NCBI GenBank assembly: GCA_964401355.1
Contig: CAYNYJ010000006.1
Location: 4,443 to 68,442, forward strand
DNA length: 64,000 nt
Reading direction: 5' to 3'
Source of the DNA: SZUA-152 sp964401355
Lineage (GTDB): Bacteria; Pseudomonadota; Gammaproteobacteria; SZUA-152
A program made the translations under genes and the position numbers. Below, piece after piece: positions 24,989 through 33,690 of this stretch; the stretch's first letter is position 1, and the number at the start of each line of letters is the position of its first letter. The notes under the pieces are model-generated. The model worked only from the letters and a program-made list of their open reading frames with translations, was not told the origin of the DNA and searched no databases.

Positions 24989-26355
24989 GTCCTTCTTCTC
25001 GCCCCCAAGCAACCAAGCAACCTCATGCGCTCATCGTCGATGACGAACCCGATATCTGCGAACTGCTGGAACTGACTCTGGGACGCATGAACATCGAAAC
25101 TCGCGCTGCGGCAAACCTCTCCCAGGCCCGGGAACTGCTGGCACAGCACCGCTTTGACCTGTGCCTCACCGATATGAAACTGCCTGACGGCAACGGCGTG
25201 GAGCTGGTCGAACACATTCAGCGACATTACCCCAAAACCCCCGTGGCGATGATCACCGCTCACGGCAACATGGACTGGGCCATCAAGGCGCTCAAGGCCG
25301 GGGCCTTTGATTTTGTCTCCAAACCCGTGGATCTGACCATACTGCGCAACCTGGTGAACACCGCACTCAAGGTCTCTGAAAACCAACCACGACTGGATCG
25401 TCGCTCGCGGAACGAACTGCTGGGCGAATCCGAGCCCATGCGCCAGACGCGCGCCACCATCGCCAAAGTTGCGCGCAGCCAAGCACCGATTTACATCAGC
25501 GGTGAATCGGGTACCGGCAAGGAACTGGTGGCCAAACTGATCCACAACAAAGGGCCACGCGCCAATCAGCCTTTCATCCCCGTGAACTGCGGCGCGATCC
25601 CCAACGAGCTCATGGAGAGCGAATTTTTTGGCCATAAAAAAGGCAGCTTCACCGGTGCCGTGGCTGACAAACAAGGCCTGTTTCAAGCCGCCGACGGTGG
25701 CACCCTGTTTCTGGACGAGGTCGCTGACCTGCCGCTGCACATGCAAGTCAAACTGCTGCGCGCCATTCAAGAAAAGACCATCCGCCCAGTGGGCGCCGCC
25801 AGCGAAACCCGCGTCGACGTGCGCATCCTCAGCGCCACCCACAAAGACCTGGGCAAGCTGGTCGAAGAAAACAAATTCCGGCAGGATCTCTATTATCGCA
25901 TCAACGTCATCCAGCTCTGCGTGCCCGCCCTGCGCGAACGCCGCGAAGATATTCCCCAACTCACCGAGCACACCCTGACCAAACTTGCCCGACAAATGAA
26001 TCTGGAAAAACCGGTACTCGCCCCCGAGGCACTGAACGCCCTCAATCGTTACGCCTTCCCCGGTAACGTGCGCGAACTGGAAAACATCCTTGAACGCGCC
26101 ATGACCCTGTGCGAAAACGACACCATACGTCCGCGTGACCTGCACCTGCCCCAAACCACCGACACCGCCCCACCCATGCCCGGCCCCATGGACTCCGGCC
26201 AAATCCACCTTGAAGCACACCTCGGCGAAATCGAAAAAATCGCCATCCTGCAGGCTTTGGAACAAACCAAACACAACAAAACCGCCGCCGCCAAACTGCT
26301 AGGACTCAGTTTTCGGGCACTGCGGTATCGGTTGAAGAAACTGGGGCTGGAGTAA
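24985..26355 (+). CDS. pilR: Sigma-54-dependent response regulator PilR
   Basis: A 456-residue NtrC-type activator. The receiver domain has the phosphorylated aspartate D63 in LCLTDMKLPDGNG. The AAA+ domain carries ISGESGTGKELVAKLIH (Walker A), the sigma-54-contacting loop KKGSFTGA (GSFTGA, the usual form in PilR) and LFLDEVADLP (Walker B). The C-terminal Fis-type helix-turn-helix is NKTAAAKLLGLSFRALRYRL. It activates RpoN transcription of pilA, which has a fitting promoter downstream. The last 52 codons (26200-26355) are present again, in divergent form, at 27204-27359. Confidence 0.96.
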   Translation: MSPSSRPQATKQPHALIVDDEPDICELLELTLGRMNIETRAAANLSQARELLAQHRFDLCLTDMKLPDGNGVELVEHIQRHYPKTPVAMITAHGNMDWAIKALKAGAFDFVSKPVDLTILRNLVNTALKVSENQPRLDRRSRNELLGESEPMRQTRATIAKVARSQAPIYISGESGTGKELVAKLIHNKGPRANQPFIPVNCGAIPNELMESEFFGHKKGSFTGAVADKQGLFQAADGGTLFLDEVADLPLHMQVKLLRAIQEKTIRPVGAASETRVDVRILSATHKDLGKLVEENKFRQDLYYRINVIQLCVPALRERREDIPQLTEHTLTKLARQMNLEKPVLAPEALNALNRYAFPGNVRELENILERAMTLCENDTIRPRDLHLPQTTDTAPPMPGPMDSGQIHLEAHLGEIEKIAILQALEQTKHNKTAAAKLLGLSFRALRYRLKKLGLE

Positions 26356-26472
26356 GCACAACGACTTTTTCAGCAGGCCAGCCTCTACCGGGTATGCACG
26401 CTAATATTCATCACCCCGCCTCTGCTGCCCTGTTAAGCCTCATCGCCATAACGGCGACACACTATCTGCGTT

Positions 26473-26661
26473 TCAACATCCGGTTTTGGATTGTGGCTTC
26501 ACCCTTTGAACCTTGATACTCAATTCCAACAACTCTTCCGCTAACGCCAATCGTTGCGCAGGCGTCGCTTTAAGCATATCTCGCAGTTGTGCATCCTCAA
26601 CCTGCTCAAAGGTGACAGGCCATGCAACATCGGATTCGCTCACTTGATCAGTCTTTTTCAT
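26473..26661 (-). CDS. Small protein of 62 residues, partner of the nucleotidyltransferase gene
   Basis: MKKTDQVSESDVAWPVTFEQ is followed by a helical segment, ATPAQRLALAEELLELS. The gene overlaps the end of the nucleotidyltransferase gene by 14 bp and reads in the same direction, so the two are coupled. Small proteins with a TPAQRLxxAExL segment often accompany orphan nucleotidyltransferases; whether this one works as an antitoxin is not known. Confidence 0.7.
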   Translation of the reverse strand: MKKTDQVSESDVAWPVTFEQVEDAQLRDMLKATPAQRLALAEELLELSIKVQRVKPQSKTGC

Positions 26662-27145
26662 ATTTTTTGATTTTGATTAACTGTTCAATATCTGCCAAAT
26701 CCTTGTGGCGGCCAGCAACTTGTTTCATTGTAATTAAATCATCTATTGAGCAAACCCTTACCCTAATATCGTCCAAAACCATTTCAACAGAACGCGACCA
26801 AAGCTCCCCGTAGGGGATAGGGTAACGAACAAACAGATCAATAGTCAGCGCTGGCTGAGCCGGGTCATACATGGAAAAAACCTGCATACCTTTGCTCTCA
26901 ATCCATTGATTACGTTTGCTCTCATCCGCAAATTCGAGCGCCTGAACGGGTATCTTCGGTGTAAACCCGGCACCAGAGAGCGCATTAATGACTTTTGTCG
27001 CCTCATCCACCTGCAAATCAACAACAAGATCAATATCGGCAGTCGCACGCACATACCCGTGGAGGATCGTCGCAATACCACCGACAACCACATACCTCAC
27101 ATGCGCTTCATTCAATAGCTTGAATATCGCAATATAAAATGACAT
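26648..27145 (-). CDS. Nucleotidyltransferase-fold protein (MNT/AbiEii-like)
   Basis: A 165-residue protein with the pol-beta nucleotidyltransferase motif: VVVGGIATILHGYVRATADI then DLVVDL, giving GG at 22-23 and aspartates at 37 and 39. A third acidic residue lies in ALTIDLFVRYP. The C-terminal part RVRVCSIDDLITMKQVAGRH KDLADIEQL has the LIxMKxxAGRxKDLxDIxxL signature of this group (a space is inserted to break the string). Relatives are stand-alone mobile genes, some of them toxins of type IV or VII toxin-antitoxin pairs. The gene is flanked by two copies of the pilR 3' end. Confidence 0.85.
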   Translation of the reverse strand: MSFYIAIFKLLNEAHVRYVVVGGIATILHGYVRATADIDLVVDLQVDEATKVINALSGAGFTPKIPVQALEFADESKRNQWIESKGMQVFSMYDPAQPALTIDLFVRYPIPYGELWSRSVEMVLDDIRVRVCSIDDLITMKQVAGRHKDLADIEQLIKIKKYEKD

Positions 27146-27203
27146 TCGATGACTTTACAGGAAAACTTAGGGGGAGACAGAAGCTAAACACCCCAGAAAA
27201 TGA

Positions 27204-27359
27204 CAAACCCGACTCGAAGCACACCTCGACGAAATCGAAAAGACCGCCATCCTGCAAGCGCTGGAACAAACCAAACACAATAAAACCGTCGCCGCCAAAC
27301 TACTGGGCCTCAGTTTCCGGGCACTGCGCTATCGACTGAAAAAATTGGGATTGGAATAA
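27204..27359 (+). pseudogene. Second copy of the pilR 3' end (Fis-type helix-turn-helix)
   Basis: Read in frame it gives QTRLEAHLDEIEKTAILQAL, then EQTKHNKTVAAKLLGLSFRA and LRYRLKKLGLE plus stop, about 90% identical in protein to the end of PilR. By eye 24 of 156 bases differ from 26200-26355, almost all at third codon positions. No start codon or upstream part is present, so it is a fragment. The pattern of synonymous changes says both copies evolved as functional pilR ends in different lineages. It may be the original end, displaced by insertion of the module at 26356-27203. Confidence 0.88.
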
Positions 27360-27885
27360 CGGGAGCTGTCCCAGAAAACGTGATGCCACTCACACTTTAA
27401 AGATCAAATCGTGCCTTTTCGTATTTCCGTCAATCGTAAAGCGGCCATCATTGCAATCACCATTCAGAACATACACTGACCAAATTTGTCACTTTGTGAC
27501 CTTGAATGAAAAACCAAATCTGCCCGACAGCCGCCGCGAGATGAGATCTCACTCACAAAACCACTGAAGCCCAGGCCGCCACGAACGTTATAACTCACTA
27601 TTATTTCAACGGTTTATCATCAAAACCACACTTTGAAAACAAGCATTTCTAAAATCCAAGCGGTTTTGGCACAACCTATGCTTATCCCTAGGCAAGTGCG
27701 GATTTCCCCGTTTTGATCACCGCGACAGAGACTTAAAGATTCTGTCGCAGCAACCGAAAAGGGAAAACGTAACCGAACAGCATCACTGGTAATAAGCGGC
27801 TGACTAATAGTCAGCAACGGTCAAAACCGGGAAATGCGCATCAACCATTAGTTGTAAACAAATAAGTCCACTGGAGGATTTATCC
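27360..27885. other. Upstream regulatory region of pilA
   Basis: No gene. GTCAC-TTT-GTGAC (about 27487-27500) is an inverted repeat about 170 bp upstream of the sigma-54 promoter and is a candidate PilR-binding site. Downstream of the promoter lies a long leader with a hairpin at GCGACAGAGAC/GTCGC (about 27719-27750). Confidence 0.5.
27667..27682 (+). promoter_or_regulatory. Sigma-54 (RpoN) promoter of pilA
   Basis: TGGCACAACCTATGCT has the -24 element TGGCAC and the -12 GC with the correct spacing. The transcript would start near 27694, giving a leader of about 190 bases. Pilin genes of this type are activated by PilR from this kind of promoter. Confidence 0.88.
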
Positions 27886-28401
27886 ATGAAAAATGTAAAA
27901 CGACAAGCACAAAAGGGTTTCACACTCATCGAACTGATGATCGTGGTCGCCATCATCGGCATCCTGGCCGCTATCGCTATTCCGGCTTACCAGGATTACA
28001 CCATTCGCGCCCAAGTAAGTGAAGGCTTAAGTCTAGCCGCCGCTGCAAAAGCCTCTATCACCGAAAGCTTCAATGATTCAGGTGCGGCTCCGGCGACTCG
28101 CGTGGCCGCCGGCATGACCGCCAATGCCACGGATACCAGCGGTAAATATGTCACCCAGGTTGCCGTCGCTAACGGCGCGATAACGGTCACCTTTGGCAAT
28201 GATGCCAACGCGGTACTCGCGGGACAGACATTGGCCTTAACCCCCTTTGAATCTGTTGACCTGAGCATCACTTGGCAATGTGGTCGCTCCGCTGCACCTC
28301 CAGGCACCGCCCTTATGGGTACCGCCGGAGCTGCTAACATCGCGGTTGCAGGAGTGACTACTGTTTTAGCCCAACATCTCTCTGCTGCCTGTCGTCTTTA
28401 A
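27886..28401 (+). CDS. pilA: Type IVa major pilin
   Basis: A 171-residue prepilin. The leader peptide MKNVKRQAQKG is cut by PilD before FTLIELMIVVAIIGILAAIA; the glutamate at position 5 of the mature protein is present. The C-terminal part has a cysteine in SITWQCGRS and one near the end in SAACRL, likely to form the disulfide loop. Its ribosome site GGAGG is strong. It belongs to the pilS-pilR-pilA-pilB-pilC-pilD block. The pilus is used for twitching, attachment or DNA uptake. Confidence 0.97.
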   Translation: MKNVKRQAQKGFTLIELMIVVAIIGILAAIAIPAYQDYTIRAQVSEGLSLAAAAKASITESFNDSGAAPATRVAAGMTANATDTSGKYVTQVAVANGAITVTFGNDANAVLAGQTLALTPFESVDLSITWQCGRSAAPPGTALMGTAGAANIAVAGVTTVLAQHLSAACRL

Positions 28402-28423
28402 CCTCTGACATAGCTGAAATCAG

Positions 28424-28464
28424 CAGCGAGTCCCTCCCATACGGAAGGGCTCGCTGTTTTTTTA
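28424..28464 (+). terminator. Rho-independent terminator of pilA
   Basis: CAGCGAG-TCCCT and its complement AGGG-CTCGCTG are followed by TTTTTTT, 22 bp after the pilA stop. Strong stem and T-run. Confidence 0.92.
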
Positions 28465-29028
28465 CGTAGTGCAAAAACAGGAAGCCCCATAATTTTCTTG
28501 CGAACCGATGCGGATAACTTTGTAGGTCAGGTTACTGGAAGCTAACGGGTACCGTTTCAGGAGTTATTCAAACAGCTTCACAGCCGATCTACGAAACCGA
28601 TCCCACCCGTAAATCTTCAGTGCACCTCAAAAGCAACGCCCACCAATGCCTAATTTTGCCAAGCGTCAGCTTTACTTGCCCTTAATCAACCTCCCTATAA
28701 TTACGCATTTCATTACCGACTAACCGAATGAGTTGACCAAGCCACAACTCAGTCATCAAATCTAAACATTCTTTGCATATTGCCGTTACATTGAGCAACG
28801 GTGCAAAATACTCTCTAAGTTCAGTGGAGTAACTACCCATATATCGTATTACCTGCGATAGTTGATAAATTAATGTAGACCCCATAAAAGTATGACTAAA
28901 GGCTTGTGGCGTAACTTTGTTCAGTAAAACAGAACCTTCACAGGCAACGAACAAACGGCGTCATCCAATACGTCTGATGTGATTTCCGTCACAGACACTA
29001 AAACCAAAACCGAGGCAAAAACGTCCTA
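28465..29028. other. pilA-pilB intergenic region
   Basis: Apart from a doubtful minus-strand frame (28682-28954), nothing is recognised. The stretch is A+T-richer than its sides. The pilB promoter must be near 28950-29010, but I see no clear motif. Confidence 0.45.
28682..28954 (-). CDS. Possible small gene, 66-90 residues, unknown
   Basis: An open frame with a TTG start at 28954, or an ATG about 24 codons downstream giving a protein starting MGSTLIYQLSQVIRYMGSYS. It contains CKECLDLMTELWLGQLIRL and looks protein-like, but there is no ribosome site and no recognisable family. It could be a relic. It lies in the gap between pilA and pilB. Confidence 0.3.
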   Translation of the reverse strand: MFVACEGSVLLNKVTPQAFSHTFMGSTLIYQLSQVIRYMGSYSTELREYFAPLLNVTAICKECLDLMTELWLGQLIRLVGNEMRNYREVD

Positions 29029-30744
29029 ATGGCAACACCCAGCGCACAAATGACACTCAATGGACTGGCTCGCAGGCTGGTTAGCGATGGCCACCTTAAT
29101 GAGACTGATGCCCTCAAGGCCCAGGAGCAGAGTGACAAGAAGAAGATATCGCTAGTCAGCTACCTGGTGGAAAAAAAACTGGTGGACGGAAAAATCATTG
29201 CCACTGCCGCTGCGGAAGAATTTGGTATCCCCGTCTTTGATATCGAGGTGATTGAACTCGAACCCGACATTATCAAGCTGGTCGATGAAAAACTGGTCCG
29301 AAAACACCATGCCCTGCCGCTTTACAAGCGTGGAAATCGTTTATTTGTCGCTGTTTCTGACCCCACCAATTTAACCGCACTGGATGAAATCAAGTTTCAC
29401 GTCGGGGCCAATACCGAAGCCGTTCTGGTTGAAGAGAACAAACTTAAGGAAATCATCGAAAAGGCCATGGCCGGTGCCGATACCTCGCTGGCCGAGTTAT
29501 CCGGCGATAGCGACCTCGATAACCTGGATATCGGCGGTGGCGACGAAACTGAAGACAGCTCGTCGGGCGACACGGATCTTGATGATGCACCCGTGGTGCG
29601 TTTTGTGAACAAAATCTTGCTGGATGCGATCAATTCTGGTGCCTCGGATATCCATTTTGAACCCTACGAAAAAACCTATCGCATACGCTATCGCCGTGAC
29701 GGTGTGCTCAAAGAAATCGCCACCCCCCCCATCGCCCTCAGTCGGCGTATCGCCGCACGCCTGAAAGTGTTGTCACGCTTGGATATTTCTGAACGCCGCA
29801 TACCACAAGACGGTCGCATGAAAATGAAGCTCTCCAAGAACCGGGCCATCGATTTTCGTGTCAACTCCTGCCCCACCCTGTTTGGTGAAAAAATCGTGCT
29901 GCGTATTCTTGACCCGACCAGCGCTCAATTGGGCATTGAGGCACTGGGATACGAGGATGACCAAAAACAGCTCTATATGGATGCTCTGCAACAGCCTCAG
30001 GGCATGATTCTGGTAACCGGCCCCACCGGTAGTGGCAAAACGGTTTCTCTATACACCGGTCTGAATATTCTCAACACGGAAGATAAAAATATTTCCACGG
30101 CGGAAGATCCCGTGGAAATTAACCTGGAAGGTATAAACCAGGTTAACGTACAGCCCAAAGTAGGACTGACCTTTTCCTCCGCCCTCAAGGCCTTCCTGCG
30201 ACAGGATCCTGACATCATCATGGTGGGTGAAATTCGAGACCTTGAAACCGGTGAAATTGCCATCAAGGCCGCGCAAACCGGTCACTTGGTGTTATCCACT
30301 CTGCACACCAATGATGCTCCACAGACACTGAGTCGTTTGATCAACATGGGTATTGCCCCATTCAATATTGCCTCGTCCGTGTCATTGATCATCGCCCAGC
30401 GTCTGGCACGCCGTTTATGTAAAAGTTGTAAAAAACCCATAGATATTCCCAAAGAGGCCTTACTGGAAGAAGGTTTCAAAGAAGAAGATCTGGCAGGACT
30501 CAAAATTTACAAGCCCGTAGGCTGCGACCAATGTGACAAAGGTTACAAAGGCCGCGTCGGTATTTATCAAGTCATGCCCATCTCTGATGGCATGGCGCGT
30601 ATCATTATGGAAGAGGGCAATGCCATCCAATTGGCGGATCAGGCTCGAAAAGAAGGGATTAATGACCTGCGGCAATCGGGGCTGCTCAAGGTCAAGCAGG
30701 GGGTCACCAGCCTCGAAGAAGTCAACCGTGTCACCACAGGATAG
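29029..30744 (+). CDS. pilB: Type IV pilus assembly ATPase PilB
   Basis: A 571-residue hexameric ATPase that drives pilus extension from the cytoplasmic side. The N-terminal domain (about 1-150) binds the inner membrane complex. The motor has VTGPTGSGKTVSLYTGL (Walker A), AEDPVEINLEGINQVNV, MVGEIRDLETGEIAIKAAQT (Walker B and the following loop) and a zinc site CKSCKK...CDQCDKG. pilC starts 16 bp downstream. Confidence 0.97.
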   Translation: MATPSAQMTLNGLARRLVSDGHLNETDALKAQEQSDKKKISLVSYLVEKKLVDGKIIATAAAEEFGIPVFDIEVIELEPDIIKLVDEKLVRKHHALPLYKRGNRLFVAVSDPTNLTALDEIKFHVGANTEAVLVEENKLKEIIEKAMAGADTSLAELSGDSDLDNLDIGGGDETEDSSSGDTDLDDAPVVRFVNKILLDAINSGASDIHFEPYEKTYRIRYRRDGVLKEIATPPIALSRRIAARLKVLSRLDISERRIPQDGRMKMKLSKNRAIDFRVNSCPTLFGEKIVLRILDPTSAQLGIEALGYEDDQKQLYMDALQQPQGMILVTGPTGSGKTVSLYTGLNILNTEDKNISTAEDPVEINLEGINQVNVQPKVGLTFSSALKAFLRQDPDIIMVGEIRDLETGEIAIKAAQTGHLVLSTLHTNDAPQTLSRLINMGIAPFNIASSVSLIIAQRLARRLCKSCKKPIDIPKEALLEEGFKEEDLAGLKIYKPVGCDQCDKGYKGRVGIYQVMPISDGMARIIMEEGNAIQLADQARKEGINDLRQSGLLKVKQGVTSLEEVNRVTTG

Positions 30745-30760
30745 AACCCAGGAATAAACA

Positions 30761-31978
30761 ATGGCCAAAAAAGCAACCGTCAACACCTACGTTTGGGAAG
30801 GAATGAACAAACAGGGCAAACGAACCAAGGGCGAAATTGCCGGCTCGACCATCGCATTGGTAAAGGCCGACCTGCGACGCCAGGGCGTCACTCCGTTAAA
30901 AGTCAAGAAAAAACCCAAGCCCTTGTTTGGTAAACCCAAGAAAAAAATCACTCCCGCAGATATCTCAATTTTTAGTCGTCAATTAGCTACCATGATGTCC
31001 GCCGGTGTACCGCTGGTGCAGGCCTTCGAGATCGTTGGCAAGGGCCACGAAAACCCTAGTATGCAAGACCTGATCATGGACGTGAAATCTACCGTGGAAG
31101 GCGGCTCCACGTTGGCAGAAGCACTCGCTAAACATCCCCTCTATTTTGATGATCTCTATTGCAGCCTGGTACATGCTGGCGAACAGGCCGGTATTCTGGA
31201 AACTCTGCTGGACAAGATTGCCACCTACAAGGAAAAAGTGGAGGCCATCAAGGGCAAGATCAAAAAAGCTCTATTCTATCCGGCCGCCATTCTGCTGGTG
31301 TCCTTTGTTATCACCGCGATTCTGCTAATTTTTGTTATTCCCCAATTTGAGTCCATGTTCACCAGTTTTGGGGGTGACCTACCGGCCATGACCCAATTTG
31401 TCGTGGAACTCTCCAAAGTTTTCCAGGAATATTGGTGGGCTATTTTTGGTGGTTTAGGGGGGGCTATTTATGGCTTGGCGCAATTGAAAAGGCGTTCCAA
31501 AAAATTCAACGTCTTAATGGACAAGATCATCCTCAAACTGCCCATCATCGGCGACATCATCACCAAAGCGATCATCGCCCGCTTTGCCCGCACCCTGGCC
31601 ACCATGTTCGCCGCTGGTATGCCGCTAGTCGAAGCCATGGATACTGTGGCCCATGCGGCCGGTAATGCCGTTTACACCAAAGCCATCTTAATCATGAAAG
31701 ACGAAGTCGCCACCGGTCAAATGATTAATGTCTGCATGAAAGAGACTGGCCTGTTCCCTAACATGGTGGTGCAAATGCTCGCCATCGGTGAAGAAACCGG
31801 TTCCGTGGACAGCATGCTGGCCAAGGTTGCCGACTTTTACGAAGAAGAGGTGGACAACATGGTCGATGGTCTCAGCAGTCTGCTCGAACCTATTATCATG
31901 GCCATACTTGGCGTACTTATCGGCGGCCTGGTTATCGCCATGTACCTGCCAATTTTCAAAATGGGGTCAGTGGTTTAA
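30761..31978 (+). CDS. pilC: Type IV pilus inner membrane platform protein PilC
   Basis: A 405-residue protein of the GspF/PilC family. Two repeated T2SF domains are visible (FSRQLATMMSAGVPLVQAFE and FARTLATMFAAGMPLVEAMD), separated by membrane segments; the last is LEPIIMAILGVLIGGLVIAM. It links PilB to the growing pilus. Part of pilBCD. Confidence 0.97.
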   Translation: MAKKATVNTYVWEGMNKQGKRTKGEIAGSTIALVKADLRRQGVTPLKVKKKPKPLFGKPKKKITPADISIFSRQLATMMSAGVPLVQAFEIVGKGHENPSMQDLIMDVKSTVEGGSTLAEALAKHPLYFDDLYCSLVHAGEQAGILETLLDKIATYKEKVEAIKGKIKKALFYPAAILLVSFVITAILLIFVIPQFESMFTSFGGDLPAMTQFVVELSKVFQEYWWAIFGGLGGAIYGLAQLKRRSKKFNVLMDKIILKLPIIGDIITKAIIARFARTLATMFAAGMPLVEAMDTVAHAAGNAVYTKAILIMKDEVATGQMINVCMKETGLFPNMVVQMLAIGEETGSVDSMLAKVADFYEEEVDNMVDGLSSLLEPIIMAILGVLIGGLVIAMYLPIFKMGSVV

Positions 31979-32023
31979 AACGACGATAACTCATCATTAT
32001 TTATATGTCCGCAACAACTATTC

Positions 32024-32920
32024 ATGGCCATCATTGAGCTGTTAAGCAGCAACCCGACATTTTATCTTGTCGCTGTTGGGTTGCTGGGGCTAACAGTTGG
32101 CAGTTTCCTCAACGTCGTCATCCATCGCCTGCCGATAATGATGGAACGCGAGTGGCAAGCTCACTGCGCAGAAACCGCAGACGACAATCATGTATCGCAA
32201 GACGCCCTGGATTCAGAAAAAAACATCGAGGAAACATTCAACCTCTCCACCCCTCGCTCCCGCTGCCCGCATTGTGGACATGCCATTACCGCACGGGAAA
32301 ACATTCCTATTGTCAGCTACCTATGGTTACGCGGCCGCTGTTCCGGGTGCGATGCAAAAATTTCCGTTCGCTACCCGATCATCGAGTTCGTTACAGCCCT
32401 GCTTTCTGTGACGGTTGCCTGGCATTTTGGTTTTGGCTGGCCGGCCCTCGCCGGACTGCTGTTCACCTGGGCACTGATCGCCTTGACGATGATCGATTTC
32501 GATCACCAACTACTGCCCGACAGCATCACGCTTCCCTTTTTGTGGTTAGGCCTGACGCTGAGCTTGTGGCAGGTCTTCGTTGACAGCCCCACCGCCATCA
32601 TCGGCGCGCTTGCTGGCTACCTCAGTTTGTGGACGATTTACTGGGCTTTCAAACTGCTCACCGGCAAGGAAGGCATGGGCTACGGTGATTTCAAGTTACT
32701 CGCCCTACTCGGCGCCTGGATGGGCTGGCAGATGTTGCCGGTAATTATTCTGCTGTCATCCGCAGTCGCTGCGATCGTCGGCATTACCCTCATTGTCTGC
32801 CGTGGCCGCGACCGCAACATTCCCATTCCCTTCGGCCCCTATTTAGCCACCGCCGGTTGGATCGCCCTATTGTGGGGACAAGACATCACCAACGCCTATC
32901 TTCGTTACTCGGGTTTATAA
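32024..32920 (+). CDS. pilD: Type IV prepilin peptidase and N-methyltransferase PilD
   Basis: A 298-residue membrane protease. GLTVGSFLNVVIHRLP opens the family. The zinc tetrad CPHC (81, 84) and CSGC (106, 109) lies in the cytoplasmic domain. The two catalytic aspartates are in MIDFDHQLLPDSITLP and GMGYGDFKLLALLGAW. It cuts the leader of PilA between Gly and Phe and methylates the new end. It follows pilC by 45 bp. Confidence 0.96.
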   Translation: MAIIELLSSNPTFYLVAVGLLGLTVGSFLNVVIHRLPIMMEREWQAHCAETADDNHVSQDALDSEKNIEETFNLSTPRSRCPHCGHAITARENIPIVSYLWLRGRCSGCDAKISVRYPIIEFVTALLSVTVAWHFGFGWPALAGLLFTWALIALTMIDFDHQLLPDSITLPFLWLGLTLSLWQVFVDSPTAIIGALAGYLSLWTIYWAFKLLTGKEGMGYGDFKLLALLGAWMGWQMLPVIILLSSAVAAIVGITLIVCRGRDRNIPIPFGPYLATAGWIALLWGQDITNAYLRYSGL

Positions 32921-33012
32921 TTTAGAACCGGTAACAGAGCGTATCGTAAAATACGCCATAAACAATTCAACTTGCACTTGGTGTTTCCCAGCAGCTCGGG
33001 TATCTTGCTCGC

Positions 33013-33627
33013 ATGTTTATTATTGGACTTACCGGCGGAATCGGCAGTGGCAAAACCACGGTCAGCCAGTTTTTTGAAAAACTGGGCATCCCTGCCATTG
33101 ATGCCGATCATCTCACCCGGGAATTGGTTGCTCCCGGACAACCCGCATTAAGTGAAATTGCCGAGCAGCTAGGGGCCGATTTAATCCTCCCCAGCGGCGA
33201 GCTCGACCGGCCACAATTGCGCGAACGCATCTTCGCCCACCCCGAGCAACGTAAAAATCTTGAAGCGATTTTGCATCCCCAGGCCCGTGCCGCGGCATTG
33301 CAAAAACTCGCGGCACTTCGAAAATCTGCAAACCCACCATCCTACGTGATCCTCAGCGTGCCGTTACTCATCGAGAGTGGCTGGACCGATCTGGTGCAAC
33401 GGCTGCTGGTGGTCGATGCCACCCCGGCACAACAGCGCCAGCGCGCCAGTCAGCGCGACGCCCTGGACAGCGCGCAAATCGACGCCGCGATCCGCAACCA
33501 GGTCGACAGAGATACCCGACTCGCCGCCGCCGATGACATCCTGCACAATGATACCGGCCTTCCCGCCCTGCAAGCCCAGGTTGAAAGCCTGCACCAGCGT
33601 TATCTGCAACTTGCCCGCCTCGCCTAA
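33013..33627 (+). CDS. coaE: Dephospho-CoA kinase
   Basis: A 204-residue kinase for the last step of coenzyme A synthesis. FIIGLTGGIGSGKTTVSQFF has the P-loop; DADHLTRELV and LSVPLLIESGWTDLVQRLLVV are typical motifs. The order pilD-coaE-zapD-yacG is the gammaproteobacterial standard. Confidence 0.96.
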   Translation: MFIIGLTGGIGSGKTTVSQFFEKLGIPAIDADHLTRELVAPGQPALSEIAEQLGADLILPSGELDRPQLRERIFAHPEQRKNLEAILHPQARAAALQKLAALRKSANPPSYVILSVPLLIESGWTDLVQRLLVVDATPAQQRQRASQRDALDSAQIDAAIRNQVDRDTRLAAADDILHNDTGLPALQAQVESLHQRYLQLARLA

Positions 33628-33690
33628 CTCAGGGAGAATGACGACCATTCAACCACCCCCAACCTGAACTCGAGCCCAACCAACACCCAC

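Noticed and set aside
24892..26274. A long open frame antisense to pilR
   Set aside because: It mirrors the GC-skewed coding frame of pilR, which has all NtrC-family motifs.
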